Part shown: positions 46,936 to 56,287 of the stretch, in pieces
How the letters are laid out: each line of letters begins with the position of its first letter
Numbering within the stretch: the stretch's first letter is position 1
DNA from: Marinobacterium arenosum
GTDB taxonomy: Bacteria > Pseudomonadota > Gammaproteobacteria > Pseudomonadales > Balneatricaceae
Direction: 5' to 3'
DNA length: 64,000 nt
Assembly (NCBI RefSeq): GCF_019795155.1
Contig: NZ_JAILYN010000017.1
Location: 1-64,000, forward strand
Position numbers and translations under genes: made by a program
Notes under the pieces: model-generated
Seen by the model: the letters and a program-made list of their open reading frames with translations, nothing else
The model's database searches: none
Told to the model about the DNA's origin: nothing

Positions 46936-47430
46936 TTACGCAGCCGCCTCTTCTTTCTGGTCGCGAATAGCCGCAATAGTACGGCACAGCTTGCCAGCTG
47001 CTGCTTCTTTCATGACGCTCATCAGCTTAGCGATAGCTTCGTCGTATGTCGGCAGGCTTGCCAGCATCGCGATATCTACCACTTCGCCTTCGAAGGCTGC
47101 AGCTTTCAGCTCGAACTTATCGTTACCTTTCGCGAAGTCTTTCAGGATGCGAGCGCCAGCGCCCGGGTGTTCCTGGGAGAATGCGATGATAGTCGGGCCG
47201 ACGAATGCGTCGTTCAGGCACTCAAAATCAGTACCCTGAATCGCACGACGCGCCAGTGTGTTGCGCACAACTTTCAGCCACACACCGTTTTCACGCGCCT
47301 GCTTACGCAGTGCAGTCATATCGCCAACGGCTACGCCACGGGAATCCGCGACAACCGCCGACAAGGCGTCTTTAGCAGCGTCCTGGACTTCAGCGACGAT
47401 CGCTTTTTTGTCTTCGAGTCCTAATGCCAC
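46936..47430 (-). CDS. rplJ: 50S ribosomal protein L10
   Basis: 164 residues. [26 protein letters not shown] at the N-terminus, [19 protein letters not shown] in the middle, and a C-terminal helix that carries L7/L12 dimers. The start is GTG at 47430 with AGGAG upstream. In E. coli L10 with L7/L12 represses its own leader; a long structured leader is present here. Confidence 0.98.
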   Translation of the reverse strand: MALGLEDKKAIVAEVQDAAKDALSAVVADSRGVAVGDMTALRKQARENGVWLKVVRNTLARRAIQGTDFECLNDAFVGPTIIAFSQEHPGAGARILKDFAKGNDKFELKAAAFEGEVVDIAMLASLPTYDEAIAKLMSVMKEAAAGKLCRTIAAIRDQKEEAAA

Positions 47431-47653
47431 GTTATACTCCTGGAGTTAGTCTTTCGACTGATTACCAACCGCTCCGCAGTACGGAGCTTGAGCACGGTGG
47501 TTCGATTCATTAATGAATCTCACCGTCTGCGCAGGCTGGTCTTGCCCATTAAGATGCGTCACCACCGAGGTGATAACGCATCACCTGCGGTCTTTGACGG
47601 CCTTCGTCTCTGTCTAACAGGTCACGAAGACCCTCAAAAAACCTTTATGTCGA
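47431..47653 (-). promoter_or_regulatory. structured rplJL leader (candidate L10 feedback site)
   Basis: A 223-base non-coding leader between rplA and rplJ. It holds at least three hairpins: 47553-47582 (outer 7-bp stem GATGCGT with an inner stem), 47494-47526 (ACGGTG/CACCGT enclosing the 16-bp palindrome GATTCATTAATGAATC at 47504-47519) and 47471-47487 (GCTCCG/CGGAGC). E. coli has an L10-binding leader at the same place. No promoter pair was convincing. Confidence 0.55.
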
Positions 47654-48349
47654 TCAGAAGTCCAGAGACGCCTGATCAACAGCCAGCCCCGGCCCCATAG
47701 TGGAGGACAGAGTGACTTTCTTCACATACACGCCTTTCGCAGAAGCCGGCTTCAGCTTCTTCAGGTCGGCCAGCAGCGCTTCGATGTTCTGCTTGATAGC
47801 AGCCGCATCAAAGTCAACCTTACCAACACCAGCGTGGATGATGCCGTTCTTGTCAGTACGGAAACGTACCTGACCGGCTTTAGCATTCTTGACTGCGGTT
47901 TCAACATCCGCAGTTACAGTGCCAACCTTCGGGTTCGGCATCAGGCCACGCGGACCCAGCACCTGACCCAGCTGACCGACAACGCGCATCGCATCCGGAG
48001 TTGCGATAACCACGCCGAAGTCCAGGTCGCCACCTTTGATCTGCTCAGCCAGATCTTCGAAACCTACCACGTCAGCACCCGCCGCTTTCGCTTTCTCGGC
48101 ATTTTCGCCCTGAGCGAACACAGCGACGCGAACGTCGTTACCAGTACCGTTCGGCAGCACAGTGGAACCACGCACAACCTGATCGGATTTACGCGGGTCG
48201 ACACCCAGGTTCACTGCAACTTCAACAGTCTCTTTGAACTTGACTGCAGACAGGTCGGACAGCAGGGAAACCGCCGCTTCAACCGGGTAGAGCTTGCCAG
48301 CTTCAACTTTCTCGTTGATCGCCTTCTGGCGCTTAGTCAGCTTAGCCAT
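47654..48349 (-). CDS. rplA: 50S ribosomal protein L1
   Basis: 231 residues. [21 protein letters not shown] at the start; [20 protein letters not shown] and [15 protein letters not shown] are signature segments. It forms the mobile L1 stalk that moves deacylated tRNA. Its ATG shares one base with the rplK stop. Confidence 0.98.
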   Translation of the reverse strand: MAKLTKRQKAINEKVEAGKLYPVEAAVSLLSDLSAVKFKETVEVAVNLGVDPRKSDQVVRGSTVLPNGTGNDVRVAVFAQGENAEKAKAAGADVVGFEDLAEQIKGGDLDFGVVIATPDAMRVVGQLGQVLGPRGLMPNPKVGTVTADVETAVKNAKAGQVRFRTDKNGIIHAGVGKVDFDAAAIKQNIEALLADLKKLKPASAKGVYVKKVTLSSTMGPGLAVDQASLDF

Positions 48350-48783
48350 TACTCTTCGCCCTCCACTACCAGACCCATGCTACGAGCGGAGCCCGCGATG
48401 GTGCGAACCGCAGCATCCATATCCGCAGCGGTCAGGTCAGCCATTTTAGTTGTCGCAATCTCTTCCAGCTGAGCACGGGTAACAGTACCCACCTTCTCAG
48501 TGTTCGGACGGCTGGAGCCGCTCTTCAGACCCGCCGCCTTCTTCAGCAGAACAGCTGCCGGCGGAGTCTTGGTGACGAAGGTAAAGCTGCGGTCGCTGTA
48601 TACAGTGATCACAACCGGGATCGGCATGCCGTTTTCCATGGACTGTGTAGCCGCGTTGAACGCCTTACAGAACTCCATGATGTTTACGCCGTGCTGACCC
48701 AGCGCCGGACCTACCGGCGGAGACGGGTTCGCCTGACCAGCGGCAACCTGCAGCTTGATATAAGCTTCGATTTTCTTAGCCAT
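48349..48783 (-). CDS. rplK: 50S ribosomal protein L11
   Basis: 144 residues. [34 protein letters not shown] is the canonical N-terminus with the PP hinge; the C-terminal domain binds the GTPase-centre RNA. Needed for RelA activation during the stringent response. Confidence 0.98.
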   Translation of the reverse strand: MAKKIEAYIKLQVAAGQANPSPPVGPALGQHGVNIMEFCKAFNAATQSMENGMPIPVVITVYSDRSFTFVTKTPPAAVLLKKAAGLKSGSSRPNTEKVGTVTRAQLEEIATTKMADLTAADMDAAVRTIAGSARSMGLVVEGEE

Positions 48784-48796
48784 TGATTACTCCTAT

Positions 48797-48821
48797 GGGT
48801 AATAACGCCTTGCGGCTCCCC
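48797..48821 (-). promoter_or_regulatory. candidate L1-binding leader hairpin before rplK
   Basis: On the minus strand GGGGAGCC, a GCAA loop, GGC, then GTTATTACCC: an inner GCC/GGC stem, an asymmetric internal loop and an outer GGG/CCC stem, just before the rplK ribosome binding site. This matches the general shape of the L1 feedback site known in the E. coli L11 operon. Confidence 0.55.
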
Positions 48822-48833
48822 GTTACACACAAC

Positions 48834-48862
48834 AAAACCCCAGCTCCAAAAAGGAGCTGAGG
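48834..48862 (-). terminator. terminator between nusG and rplK
   Basis: A 10-bp stem (one G-U pair) with a T5 loop, followed on the minus strand by TTTTG, starting 18 bases after the nusG stop. The T-tract is short, so some read-through into rplKAJL is likely. Confidence 0.7.
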
Positions 48863-48880
48863 CAGTGAATCCGATTCAAC

Positions 48881-49414
48881 TCAGGCTTTTTCGACCTGAG
48901 TAAACTCCAGCTCAACCGGCGTCGAACGACCGAAGATCAACACCGCAACCTGCAGGCGGTTCTTCTCGTAGTTGACCTCTTCGACCACACCATTGAAATC
49001 GGCGAATGGGCCATCGATAACACGCACCATCTCGCCCGGCTCGAAGACAGTCTTCGGACGCGGCTTATCCACACCACTTTCGACGCGCTGCAGAATCTCA
49101 TTAGCCTCTTTCTCGGTGATCGGCGCCGGCTTGCCAGCAGTACCACCAATGAAGCCCAGCACGTTGTTAGTGCTGTTGACGAGATGCCAGGTCTCGTCGT
49201 TCATTTCCATATTGACCAGCACATAGCCCGGATAAAACTTACGCTCGGACTTGCGCTTTTTGCCATCCCTGATTTCAACAACCTCTTCGGTCGGCACCAG
49301 GATATCCCCGAACAGGTCTTCCATACCCGCCCGCTTGACACCCTCTTCAAGCAAATTCTTTACGCGCTTCTCGTAACCGGAATACGCATGTACCACATAC
49401 CACTGCTTAGCCAT
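48881..49414 (-). CDS. nusG: transcription termination/antitermination factor NusG
   Basis: 177 residues from the ATG at 49414 ([18 protein letters not shown]), the family start. The NGN domain is followed by the KOW domain near the C-terminus ([24 protein letters not shown]). It couples RNA polymerase to ribosomes or Rho. Lies 12 bp after secE. Confidence 0.98.
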   Translation of the reverse strand: MAKQWYVVHAYSGYEKRVKNLLEEGVKRAGMEDLFGDILVPTEEVVEIRDGKKRKSERKFYPGYVLVNMEMNDETWHLVNSTNNVLGFIGGTAGKPAPITEKEANEILQRVESGVDKPRPKTVFEPGEMVRVIDGPFADFNGVVEEVNYEKNRLQVAVLIFGRSTPVELEFTQVEKA

Positions 49415-49426
49415 GCCCTTCACTCC

Positions 49427-49795
49427 TTAACCGATTACACCGGAAACCAGCCAGCTCAATAGCGAGTCCAGCCCCCAAAGCAGCAAACCGATCACCAACA
49501 CCGCCACCACAACGATCGCCGTTGTCTGCAGTGTTTCCTGGCGAGTCGGCCAGACCACCTTGCGAATCTCCGCCTTCGACTCTTTAAACAGAGCGAAGAA
49601 CGACTTCCCCTTTTCCGTTTGCAGCGCCAGAAAGCCCGCCACCAGCGCCAACACCAGCAACGCCACCACGCGATAAAACAGGGACTGCTCCGCATAGATG
49701 GAGTTACCGACCACACCGGCCGCGACCAACAAAACAACAATAGCCCACTTCAGGGCATCGAATCTGGAACCTTCGGAAGTCACTTTAGAATTCAC
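49427..49795 (-). CDS. secE: preprotein translocase subunit SecE
   Basis: 122 residues from a GTG at 49795 preceded by GAGG at about -9. Three hydrophobic helices, the last being LQTTAIVVVAVLVIGLLLWGLD, preceded by the conserved amphipathic segment ESKAEIRKVVWPTRQET. The open frame continues upstream to 49843 but has no ribosome binding site there. It clamps the SecY channel (encoded at 22639-23967). Confidence 0.95.
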   Translation of the reverse strand: MNSKVTSEGSRFDALKWAIVVLLVAAGVVGNSIYAEQSLFYRVVALLVLALVAGFLALQTEKGKSFFALFKESKAEIRKVVWPTRQETLQTTAIVVVAVLVIGLLLWGLDSLLSWLVSGVIG

Positions 49796-49808
49796 GCCCG
49801 GAGCCTCG

Positions 49809-49837
49809 ATTATATGAAAGCATGCGCTTTTTCGTGA
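49809..49837 (-). promoter_or_regulatory. possible secE-nusG promoter
   Basis: A perfect TATAAT on the minus strand at 49814-49809, 13 bases before the secE GTG. The -35 region (TCACGA at 17 bp) is weak, and the implied leader is very short. Confidence 0.3.
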
Positions 49838-49839
49838 CA

Positions 49840-49856
49840 CCAATCTCGAGAGAGAT

Positions 49857-49859
<3 letters not shown>
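49840..49859 (-). other. hairpin fused to the tRNA-Trp 3' CCA
   Basis: CCAATCTC and GAGATTGG with a 4-base loop form a perfect 8-bp stem on the minus strand. Its first three bases are the encoded CCA end of tRNA-Trp. No T-tract follows, so it is probably a processing or weak termination element. Confidence 0.5.
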
Positions 49860-49932
<73 letters not shown>

Positions 49933-49952
49933 ACTGCGTAATAGGGAGGCAC

Positions 49953-49981
49953 ATTATATGCACCTCCCCGATGCTTGGCAA
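49953..49981 (-). promoter_or_regulatory. tRNA-Trp sigma-70 promoter
   Basis: On the minus strand TTGCCA (49981-49976), 17 bases, TATAAT (49958-49953), about 20 bases before the tRNA-Trp 5' end. It would also feed secE-nusG. Confidence 0.75.
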
Positions 49982-49989
49982 CACCTAAC

Positions 49990-50007
49990 TATCAAATTTA
50001 TTTGATA
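49990..50007 (-). other. AT-rich palindrome over the tufB stop codon
   Basis: TATCAAAT and ATTTGATA with a 2-base centre overlap the tufB TAA (49998-50000). It replaces the last codons found in the other tuf copy, so the coding change Glu to Lys at residue 407 coincides with it. Confidence 0.5.
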
Positions 50008-51221
50008 ATTTTGGATACCACGCCGGCACCTACGGTACGACCACCTTCACGGATGGCGAAGCGCAGACCTTCTTCCATCGCGATCGGGTTGATCAGGGTA
50101 ACAGACATCTGAATGTTGTCACCCGGCATTACCATCTCAACACCTTCCGGCAACTCACAGGCGCCAGTGATGTCAGTGGTACGGAAGTAGAACTGCGGGC
50201 GGTAGCCTTTGAAGAACGGAGTGTGACGACCACCTTCTTCCTTGGACAGCACGTAGACTTCGCCTTCGAACTCGGTGTGCGGAGTGATGGTACCCGGCTT
50301 CGCCAGGACCTGACCACGCTCAACTTCGTCACGCTTGGTACCACGCAGCAGCGCACCGATGTTCTCGCCTGCACGACCTTCGTCCAGCAGCTTGCGGAAC
50401 ATTTCGACACCAGTACAGGTAGTCTTGGTGGTTTCCTTGATACCAACGATCTCGATCTCGTCGCCCACGTTGACGATACCGCGCTCTACACGACCGGTTA
50501 CTACAGTACCACGGCCGGAGATGGAGAATACGTCCTCGATCGGCATCAGGAACGGCTGATCGATCGCACGCTCCGGTTCCGGGATGTAAGTATCCAGCGC
50601 TTCTACCAGCTTCTTAACAGCGGTAGTGCCCAGTTCGTTGTCGTCTTCGCCGTTCAGCGCCATCAGCGCGGAACCGGCGATAACCGGAGTGTCGTCGCCC
50701 GGGAAGTCGTAAGTGTCCAGCAGCTCACGGATCTCCATTTCGACCAGCTCCAGCATCTCTGCGTACTCGTCGGAATCAACGCCGCCACAGTCTTCTGCCA
50801 GCAGGTCAGCCTTGTTCAGGAATACCACGATGTACGGTACGCCTACCTGACGGGACAGCAGGATGTGCTCACGAGTCTGCGGCATCGGGCCGTCAGTCGC
50901 GCCACATACCAGGATCGCGCCGTCCATCTGCGCAGCACCGGTGATCATGTTCTTCACGTAGTCGGCGTGCCCCGGGCAGTCGACGTGCGCGTAGTGACGG
51001 ATGTTGGAGTCGTACTCAACGTGGGAAGTCGCGATGGTGATACCACGCTCACGCTCTTCCGGTGCGTTGTCGATCTGGTCGAATGCACGCATTTCACCGC
51101 CGAATACTTCCGCGCACACGCGAGTCAGGGCAGCAGTCAGGGTTGTTTTACCGTGGTCAACGTGGCCGATAGTACCAACGTTAACGTGCGGCTTGGAGCG
51201 TTCAAATTGTTCTTTTGCCAT
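49998..51221 (-). CDS. tufB: elongation factor Tu (copy 2)
   Basis: 407 residues, identical to the copy at 33448-34671 except Glu317, Ser373 and Lys407 and a modest number of silent changes. All GTPase motifs are intact. It follows the tRNA cluster on the same strand, the standard tufB context. Keeping two near-identical copies is normal and usually reflects gene conversion. Confidence 0.98.
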   Translation of the reverse strand: MAKEQFERSKPHVNVGTIGHVDHGKTTLTAALTRVCAEVFGGEMRAFDQIDNAPEERERGITIATSHVEYDSNIRHYAHVDCPGHADYVKNMITGAAQMDGAILVCGATDGPMPQTREHILLSRQVGVPYIVVFLNKADLLAEDCGGVDSDEYAEMLELVEMEIRELLDTYDFPGDDTPVIAGSALMALNGEDDNELGTTAVKKLVEALDTYIPEPERAIDQPFLMPIEDVFSISGRGTVVTGRVERGIVNVGDEIEIVGIKETTKTTCTGVEMFRKLLDEGRAGENIGALLRGTKRDEVERGQVLAKPGTITPHTEFEGEVYVLSKEEGGRHTPFFKGYRPQFYFRTTDITGACELPEGVEMVMPGDNIQMSVTLINPIAMEEGLRFAIREGGRTVGAGVVSKIIK

Positions 51222-51280
51222 CAGAATTATTCCAGATTAGCCAACATTAACCAAACGGCGGCAAACGCCAGATAGAACAA

Positions 51281-51308
51281 AGGGTAGATATATTGCTATA
51301 TCTACCCT
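51281..51308 (-). promoter_or_regulatory. 12-bp hairpin with GCAA tetraloop between tRNA-Thr and tufB
   Basis: AGGGTAGATATA and TATATCTACCCT form a perfect 12-bp stem; on the transcribed strand the loop is GCAA, a stable GNRA tetraloop. It starts 10 bases after the tRNA-Thr CCA end and has no T-tract. It probably marks a processing site that separates the tRNA precursor from tufB mRNA and protects the mRNA 5' end. Confidence 0.6.
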
Positions 51309-51317
51309 CTGCGAAAA

Positions 51318-51392
51318 TGGAGCTCATGGGCGGATTTGAACCGCCGACCTCACCCTTACCAAGGGTGTGCTCTACCCCTGAGCTACATGAGC
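51318..51392 (-). tRNA. tRNA-Thr (anticodon GGT)
   Basis: 75 bases with encoded CCA. Acceptor GCTCATG, anticodon loop CTTGGTA with GGT, T-arm TTCAAAT, discriminator T. Last tRNA of the cluster, before tufB. Confidence 0.96.
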
Positions 51393-51403
51393 ATAACAAC
51401 TAG

Positions 51404-51478
51404 TGGAGCGGGTAGCGGGAATCGAACCCGCCTCTTCAGCTTGGAAGGCTGAGGTAATAGCCACTATACCATACCCGC
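51404..51478 (-). tRNA. tRNA-Gly (anticodon TCC)
   Basis: 75 bases with encoded CCA. Acceptor GCGGGTA pairs with TACCCGC, anticodon loop CTTCCAA giving TCC, T-arm TTCGATT. Confidence 0.96.
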
Positions 51479-51495
51479 CGAAGCTCCTAGCTGAG

Positions 51496-51579
51496 TGGTG
51501 GTGAGGGGTGGATTCGAACCACCGAAGCTCGCGCGTCAGATTTACAGTCTGATCCCTTTGGCCACTCGGGAACCTCACC
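51496..51579 (-). tRNA. tRNA-Tyr (anticodon GTA)
   Basis: 84 bases with encoded CCA and the long variable arm of bacterial tRNA-Tyr. Acceptor GGTGAGG, anticodon GTA in CTGTAAA. Confidence 0.96.
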
Positions 51580-51602
51580 AGCCAATTTACTTCGAGCCGA
51601 AA

Positions 51603-51678
<76 letters not shown>

Positions 51679-51700
51679 GTTCCGTCTCGAAGTGGGGCGT

Positions 51701-51729
51701 ATATTAATGATCACCCCGGGGGAGTGCAA
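51701..51729 (-). promoter_or_regulatory. tRNA-tufB operon sigma-70 promoter
   Basis: On the minus strand TTGCAC (51729-51724), exactly 17 bases, TAATAT (51706-51701), then ACGCCCC as a GC-rich discriminator typical of stringently controlled genes. The first three bases of the -10 box are the stop codon of the SPOR-like gene. Confidence 0.82.
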
Positions 51730-52396
51730 CCCCCTTACACAACTTTTTTTCAATTTTTAGTTCTGGGTACGCTTTCCGCACTATCGCATTGATCTTGCTG
51801 GACATTTCTTGATCAAAAGGACCGTCTATCTGGACCAGATAGGTCCAATCCAGCTGCTGAACCGGGCTGATCGCGGGCTGCAGATCCGGCGCCAGCTTGG
51901 CCGCCAGGCCGGCAACGAAATCCGCAGCCTGCCGCTCCGAGGCGTAACGTGCCAGTACAAACTGCAAGCGCCCCTGCACCATTCGACTCTCCGGCACTAC
52001 ACCGGCGGCATCCAGCTGGCGCAGCAAGGCCACCCGGGCGGCATCGCCATCCGGCGCCGGCAAGCCGACCTGGTAGCCGACCACCCGTTCATCTGACTGC
52101 TGATTGATACGGGCGCGATACCCCCGCACGGAAAAGAACTCCACGATCCGCTCGGCAGTCAGGGTATTGTCGATCACACCGATCATAAAGCAGGGCAACT
52201 CCGGCCGTTCACCGTCGACCGCAGCCCCCTCCCCCACCACCGACCGCAGGGCCGCAGGCGGTTGTTCGCTGACCAGCGCCAGCGGCAAACCCTCCGCCGC
52301 CGATTCTCGACCGCGGTCGGGCACCACCGACTGCTGGGCGTACCAGAACAGCAGAATGGCATTGGCCAGCATCAGAAACAGGAACAACCAGCGCAT
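51704..52396 (-). CDS. SPOR-domain-like single-pass membrane protein
   Basis: 230 residues with an N-terminal transmembrane helix (RWLFLFLMLANAILLFWYAQ) and a presumably periplasmic remainder. I call it SPOR-like mainly because the gene between coaX and the tRNA-tufB cluster in Pseudomonas is annotated so; the middle part (FFSVRGYRARINQQ, GYQVGLPAPDGD, QGRLQFVLARYASERQAADF) has the right repeating pattern, but the match is not strong. SPOR domains bind denuded peptidoglycan at division sites. It is 3 bp after coaX. Confidence 0.6.
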   Translation of the reverse strand: MRWLFLFLMLANAILLFWYAQQSVVPDRGRESAAEGLPLALVSEQPPAALRSVVGEGAAVDGERPELPCFMIGVIDNTLTAERIVEFFSVRGYRARINQQSDERVVGYQVGLPAPDGDAARVALLRQLDAAGVVPESRMVQGRLQFVLARYASERQAADFVAGLAAKLAPDLQPAISPVQQLDWTYLVQIDGPFDQEMSSKINAIVRKAYPELKIEKKLCKGVALPRGDH

Positions 52397-52399
52397 CCA

Positions 52400-53125
52400 C
52401 TAGCCCTCCAGCGCCCACACCAGGCCGTCCATCACCAGCTCCGGTCGATAGCAACCACAGCCGGCCAAGCGATGAAACAGTTCACCGTCGCCGCCGGTTA
52501 TATAAAGTGGCACCGGTTGCGGTCGCGATTCGAGATCCGCCAGAATCTTTTCCTGCAGCGCCTGAAACATCAGGTTGATGCCATGCTCCACAGCTGCCGA
52601 CGTGTGGGTGCCCGGTCTGGTATCGAACTGCTCCAGCGACTGATCCACCAGAATACGGGCGGTGTTCGACAGCAGGCTTTCCTTTAGTAGCCGTAGGCCG
52701 GGCATGATATAGCCCCCCTGGTGAACACCATCCGCGGCCACATAGTCAACGGTGATCGCGCTGCCGCAATCGACCACGCAGCAGGCCCCGCCGGCATCAT
52801 TGAACGCGGCCAGCATCGCCAGCCAGCGGTCCACCCCCATACGCGCCGGGTCCTGATAGCTGTTGCGTACGCCGCCGGCCGCTGCAGCGGTACGGGCGAA
52901 TTGCGGCACCAGCTGCCAACGCTGCCGACAATACCGCTCCAGCAGCGCATCCACCTCGGCACCGGCCACCGAACCGATCCGCACCCGGCAGACCCGATCC
53001 GGCCATTGCTCCGGCATCCCCTGCGCCAACTGGCCACTGTAGCAGCGGCCCCGCTCGACGACGTGGTCCGCCGCCAGCAACCGCCACTTCAGAAAGGTGT
53101 TACCGACATCGATCTCCAGAATCAT
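52400..53125 (-). CDS. coaX: type III pantothenate kinase
   Basis: 241 residues of the ASKHA fold. DVGNT at 6-10, the GVDRW motif near residue 98 and VDCGSAITVDYV are signature segments. It phosphorylates pantothenate in the first step of coenzyme A synthesis and needs a monovalent cation. Its start overlaps the birA stop by 4 bases, the standard birA-coaX pair. Confidence 0.96.
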   Translation of the reverse strand: MILEIDVGNTFLKWRLLAADHVVERGRCYSGQLAQGMPEQWPDRVCRVRIGSVAGAEVDALLERYCRQRWQLVPQFARTAAAAGGVRNSYQDPARMGVDRWLAMLAAFNDAGGACCVVDCGSAITVDYVAADGVHQGGYIMPGLRLLKESLLSNTARILVDQSLEQFDTRPGTHTSAAVEHGINLMFQALQEKILADLESRPQPVPLYITGGDGELFHRLAGCGCYRPELVMDGLVWALEG

Positions 53126-54093
53126 GCTTGCCTCAGCGAAATCTCACCGCCATGGAACAGTTGTTCGCCATCCGCCATCCGCAGCCGCAACGCACCGGAT
53201 TCATCGACCCCCAGGCAGACACCCTCCACTTCGCGCGGCCCCAGCAGCAGTTTGACCGGTGCATCCTGATAGGCATTAACCGCCTGCCAGGCATCCCGGA
53301 ACGGGGCGAAGCCCTCCACCGCGAAACGCTCCAGTTTCGGCACCAGCGAGTTGAGCACCGCCGCCAGCAGCTGGTTGCGGGAAACCGGACCGCCATTCAG
53401 CCCGGCCAGATCGATCCAGGGCTGGTCGATCGCCTCAGCGGCCGCCAGCGGCATCTGCACGTTGATACCGACGCCGATCACCACCTGGCAATCCCCCTGC
53501 GGATCACCACTCATCTCCAGCAGGATACCGGCCAGCTTGCGTTGCCGGCAGAGCAGATCGTTGGGCCACTTCAACAGCAACGGCTCCGGCAACTGCGGCT
53601 GCAATGACTCGACCAGCGCCAGCCCGACCAGCAGGCTGAGCCCCTCCAGTGCCTGGGCACCGGTCTGGAAACGCCACACCAGCGAAAAGTAGAGATTGGC
53701 GCCGAACGGGCTGGCCCATTGGCGACCACGGCGACCGCGACCGGCGGTCTGCCGCTCGGCCAGGAACAACACCCCATGACTGTCGCCCTGCTGACTTGCC
53801 TGCAGCGCCGCCTGATTGGTGGAGGCCAGGGTCATCTCCAGTTCGATCCGTTGCAGTCTAGCCGCCACCGCAGCATCCAACGCCTGACCGATCCGCTCGC
53901 TATCGAGCAGCTCGATACCACCTGGCAGCCGATAACCGCGCCCCTTGACGCTGTAGATCTCAAGCCCCAGCGCTTCCAGTTTGCGGATCTGCTTCCAGAT
54001 CGCACTGCGACTGACCCCCAGCAGTTCCCCCAACTCCTGGCCGGAATGGAACTTGCCGTCCGCCAGGATCTCAAGAAGTGCCTGTTCGCCCAT
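53122..54093 (-). CDS. birA: biotin-protein ligase and biotin operon repressor
   Basis: 323 residues. An N-terminal winged helix (residues 5-55, GELLGVSRSAIWKQIRKLEALG) and the ligase domain with the biotinyl-AMP loop GRGRRGRQW at 118-126. It biotinylates acetyl-CoA carboxylase carrier protein and may repress biotin genes. I use the ATG at 54093, which shares one base with the folA stop; a GTG one codon earlier is possible. Confidence 0.96.
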   Translation of the reverse strand: MGEQALLEILADGKFHSGQELGELLGVSRSAIWKQIRKLEALGLEIYSVKGRGYRLPGGIELLDSERIGQALDAAVAARLQRIELEMTLASTNQAALQASQQGDSHGVLFLAERQTAGRGRRGRQWASPFGANLYFSLVWRFQTGAQALEGLSLLVGLALVESLQPQLPEPLLLKWPNDLLCRQRKLAGILLEMSGDPQGDCQVVIGVGINVQMPLAAAEAIDQPWIDLAGLNGGPVSRNQLLAAVLNSLVPKLERFAVEGFAPFRDAWQAVNAYQDAPVKLLLGPREVEGVCLGVDESGALRLRMADGEQLFHGGEISLRQA

Positions 54094-54596
54094 CACACCC
54101 GGTCCAGCACGATAAAACTGTAGTCGTAAGGATTGCCGTCATCGGCCGCAAAGTCCTGCCGAGCGATCTCGCGCCAGTCGGCCGTGTCGAGCGCCGGGAA
54201 CCAGGCATCGCCGTTCACCTCGGCATGCACCTGGGTCAGGTAGAGACGCCCGGTCTGCGGCAGCGCCTGGCGGTAGATCTCCGCGCCGCCGATCACCATC
54301 GCTTCGTCATGCCCTTCGATCAGGCAGATGCTTTCGGCCAGTTCGGCCGCCTCTGCCAGACTGTGCACCACCCGGATACCCGGGTGCTGATACCCCTGAT
54401 CGCGGGTGATCACGATATTGGTGCGTCCCGGCAGCGACCGCTTGATCGACTCGAAGGTCTTGCGCCCCATGATGATCGGCTTGCCCATGGTGACCTGCTT
54501 GAAGTACTTCAAGTCCTCCGGCAGATGCCAGGGCAGCTTGTTGTCGATGCCGATCACCCGGTTCTGCGCCTGGGCGACGATAATAGCCAGCTTCAT
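54093..54596 (-). CDS. folA: dihydrofolate reductase
   Basis: 167 residues. The active-site aspartate is D28 in LPWHLPEDLKYFK; MGRKTFESI and VIGGAEIYRQAL are conserved NADPH-site segments. It reduces dihydrofolate made by ThyA, encoded 13 bp upstream. Confidence 0.97.
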   Translation of the reverse strand: MKLAIIVAQAQNRVIGIDNKLPWHLPEDLKYFKQVTMGKPIIMGRKTFESIKRSLPGRTNIVITRDQGYQHPGIRVVHSLAEAAELAESICLIEGHDEAMVIGGAEIYRQALPQTGRLYLTQVHAEVNGDAWFPALDTADWREIARQDFAADDGNPYDYSFIVLDRV

Positions 54597-54609
54597 GCTC
54601 GGCCCTCCT

Positions 54610-55452
54610 TTATACCGATACCGCAGCGCGGATCGGCGGATAGGGATCGTAGTCGAGGATCTCGAAATCCTCGAACCGGTAGTCGAACAGGCTCTCCGGC
54701 TTACGCTTGATCTGCAGCTTCGGCAGCGCCCGCGGCGTACGACCGAGCTGCTCGTCGACGATCGCCGGATCGTTCAGGTGATCCATATAGAGATGCACAT
54801 CGCCAAAGGTGTGCACGAACTCCCCCACCTGCAGATCGCACTGCTGGGCGATCATATGGGTCAGCAGCGCATAGGAGGCGATATTGAACGGCACCCCCAG
54901 CACGTAGTCGGCACTGCGCTGGTAGAGCTGACAACTCAGCTTGTTGTCGGCCACATAAAACTGGAACAGGGTATGACAGGGCGGTAACGCCGCCTTGCCG
55001 TTACGCACGTTGTCCTGCGGGCTCAGTGACTCGTCCGGCAGGTCGGCCGGGTTCCAGCCGCTGACGATCAGCCGGCGCGAATTGGGGTTGCGACGGATCT
55101 GCGCCATCAATTCGGCGATCTGGTCCACCGTCGAACCGTCCGGGCAGGCCCAGGAGCGCCACTGCTTGCCGTAAATCGGCCCCAGCTCGCCATCCTCCAG
55201 CGCCCACTCGTCCCAGATCCGGACACCGCGCTCCTTGAGCCAGTCGTTGTTGGTATTGCCATCCAGGAACCAGAGCAGTTCGTAGATGATCGACTTCAGG
55301 TGCACTTTCTTGGTAGTCAGCAGCGGGAAGCCCTCTGCCAGATCGAACCGCAGCTGGCGGCCGAACACCGAGCGGGTCCCGGTACCGGTTCGATCACCTT
55401 TATCGGTACCGTTTTCTTTAATATCCCGCATCAGCTCAAGGTACTGTTGCAT
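54610..55452 (-). CDS. thyA: thymidylate synthase
   Basis: 280 residues from the ATG at 55452, preceded by GGAGAG. The catalytic cysteine is C159 in [17 protein letters not shown] and [18 protein letters not shown] are conserved. It is longer than E. coli ThyA (264) mainly through a 13-residue insert just before the catalytic cysteine ([18 protein letters not shown] region), a variant seen in some other bacteria. Makes dTMP from dUMP. Confidence 0.97.
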   Translation of the reverse strand: MQQYLELMRDIKENGTDKGDRTGTGTRSVFGRQLRFDLAEGFPLLTTKKVHLKSIIYELLWFLDGNTNNDWLKERGVRIWDEWALEDGELGPIYGKQWRSWACPDGSTVDQIAELMAQIRRNPNSRRLIVSGWNPADLPDESLSPQDNVRNGKAALPPCHTLFQFYVADNKLSCQLYQRSADYVLGVPFNIASYALLTHMIAQQCDLQVGEFVHTFGDVHLYMDHLNDPAIVDEQLGRTPRALPKLQIKRKPESLFDYRFEDFEILDYDPYPPIRAAVSV

Positions 55453-55483
55453 TACTCTCTCCAGCGGCCGCAGCCGCATCTCT

Positions 55484-56278
55484 TCAAGCCACCCGGCGCG
55501 CGTCGCGGCGATAAGCCCACCACAACATCAAACCACCGAGCAGCACCATCGGCAGCGACAACAGCTGCCCTTTCGTTAACCAGCCAAAGGCAATAAAACC
55601 AATATGGGCGTCCGGCTCGCGCACCAGCTCCACCAACGAGCGGAACAAGCCATATAGCAGCAGGAACAGGCCGGAAACCGCCGCCCGCGGCCGCGGCTTG
55701 CTCGAATACCACCACAGCAACGCGAACATCAGCACACCTTCCAGCGCAAATTCGTACAGCTGCGAGGGGTGGCGCGGCAGTGCATCAGGCGCGCGCGGGA
55801 AGATCACCCCCCAGGGCAGGTCGGTTGACCGACCCCAGAGTTCGCCGCCGATAAAGTTGCCCAACCGTCCGGCGCCCAGCCCGATCGGCACCAGCGGCGC
55901 GGCGAAATCACCCATCTCCAGGAAGCTCTTGTTGTATTTGCGGCCGAACAGCAGCAACACCAGCAACACCCCCAGCAGACCGCCGTGGAAGGACATCCCC
56001 CCCTCCCAGACCGCGAACAGCCAGAGCGGATCCTCCAGAAACTGGTCAAAGTTGTAGAACAGCACGTAACCGAAACGCCCGCCCAACACCGCACCCAACG
56101 CGCCCCAGAACACCAGGTCGGAGATCATATCGGCGGTCCAGCCTGAGCCCGGCTGCGCGGCACGCCTGTTGCCCAGCCACCAGGCGGCCGCGAAGCCAAT
56201 CAGGTACATCAGGCCATACCAATGCACCTGCAACGGGCCCAACGAAATCGCTATCGGGTCGATATCATGAATCCACAC
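55484..56278 (-). CDS. lgt: phosphatidylglycerol-prolipoprotein diacylglyceryl transferase
   Basis: 264 residues, about seven transmembrane helices. The signature [14 protein letters not shown] is at 137-150 and FHGG with the catalytic histidine at 98. It transfers diacylglycerol to the cysteine of lipoprotein precursors. The start is GTG at 56278, 9 bp after the previous gene; no ATG fits. Confidence 0.96.
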   Translation of the reverse strand: MWIHDIDPIAISLGPLQVHWYGLMYLIGFAAAWWLGNRRAAQPGSGWTADMISDLVFWGALGAVLGGRFGYVLFYNFDQFLEDPLWLFAVWEGGMSFHGGLLGVLLVLLLFGRKYNKSFLEMGDFAAPLVPIGLGAGRLGNFIGGELWGRSTDLPWGVIFPRAPDALPRHPSQLYEFALEGVLMFALLWWYSSKPRPRAAVSGLFLLLYGLFRSLVELVREPDAHIGFIAFGWLTKGQLLSLPMVLLGGLMLWWAYRRDARRVA

Positions 56279-56287
56279 GCCGTTTTC

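Noticed and set aside
49796..49843. Longer SecE with an upstream start
   Set aside because: The extension has no ribosome binding site and runs into the tRNA-Trp trailer hairpin; the GTG at 49795 has GAGG upstream and gives the normal length.
54610..55452. ThyA insert before the catalytic cysteine as a novel domain
   Set aside because: It is only 13 residues and similar inserts occur in ThyA from other bacteria.
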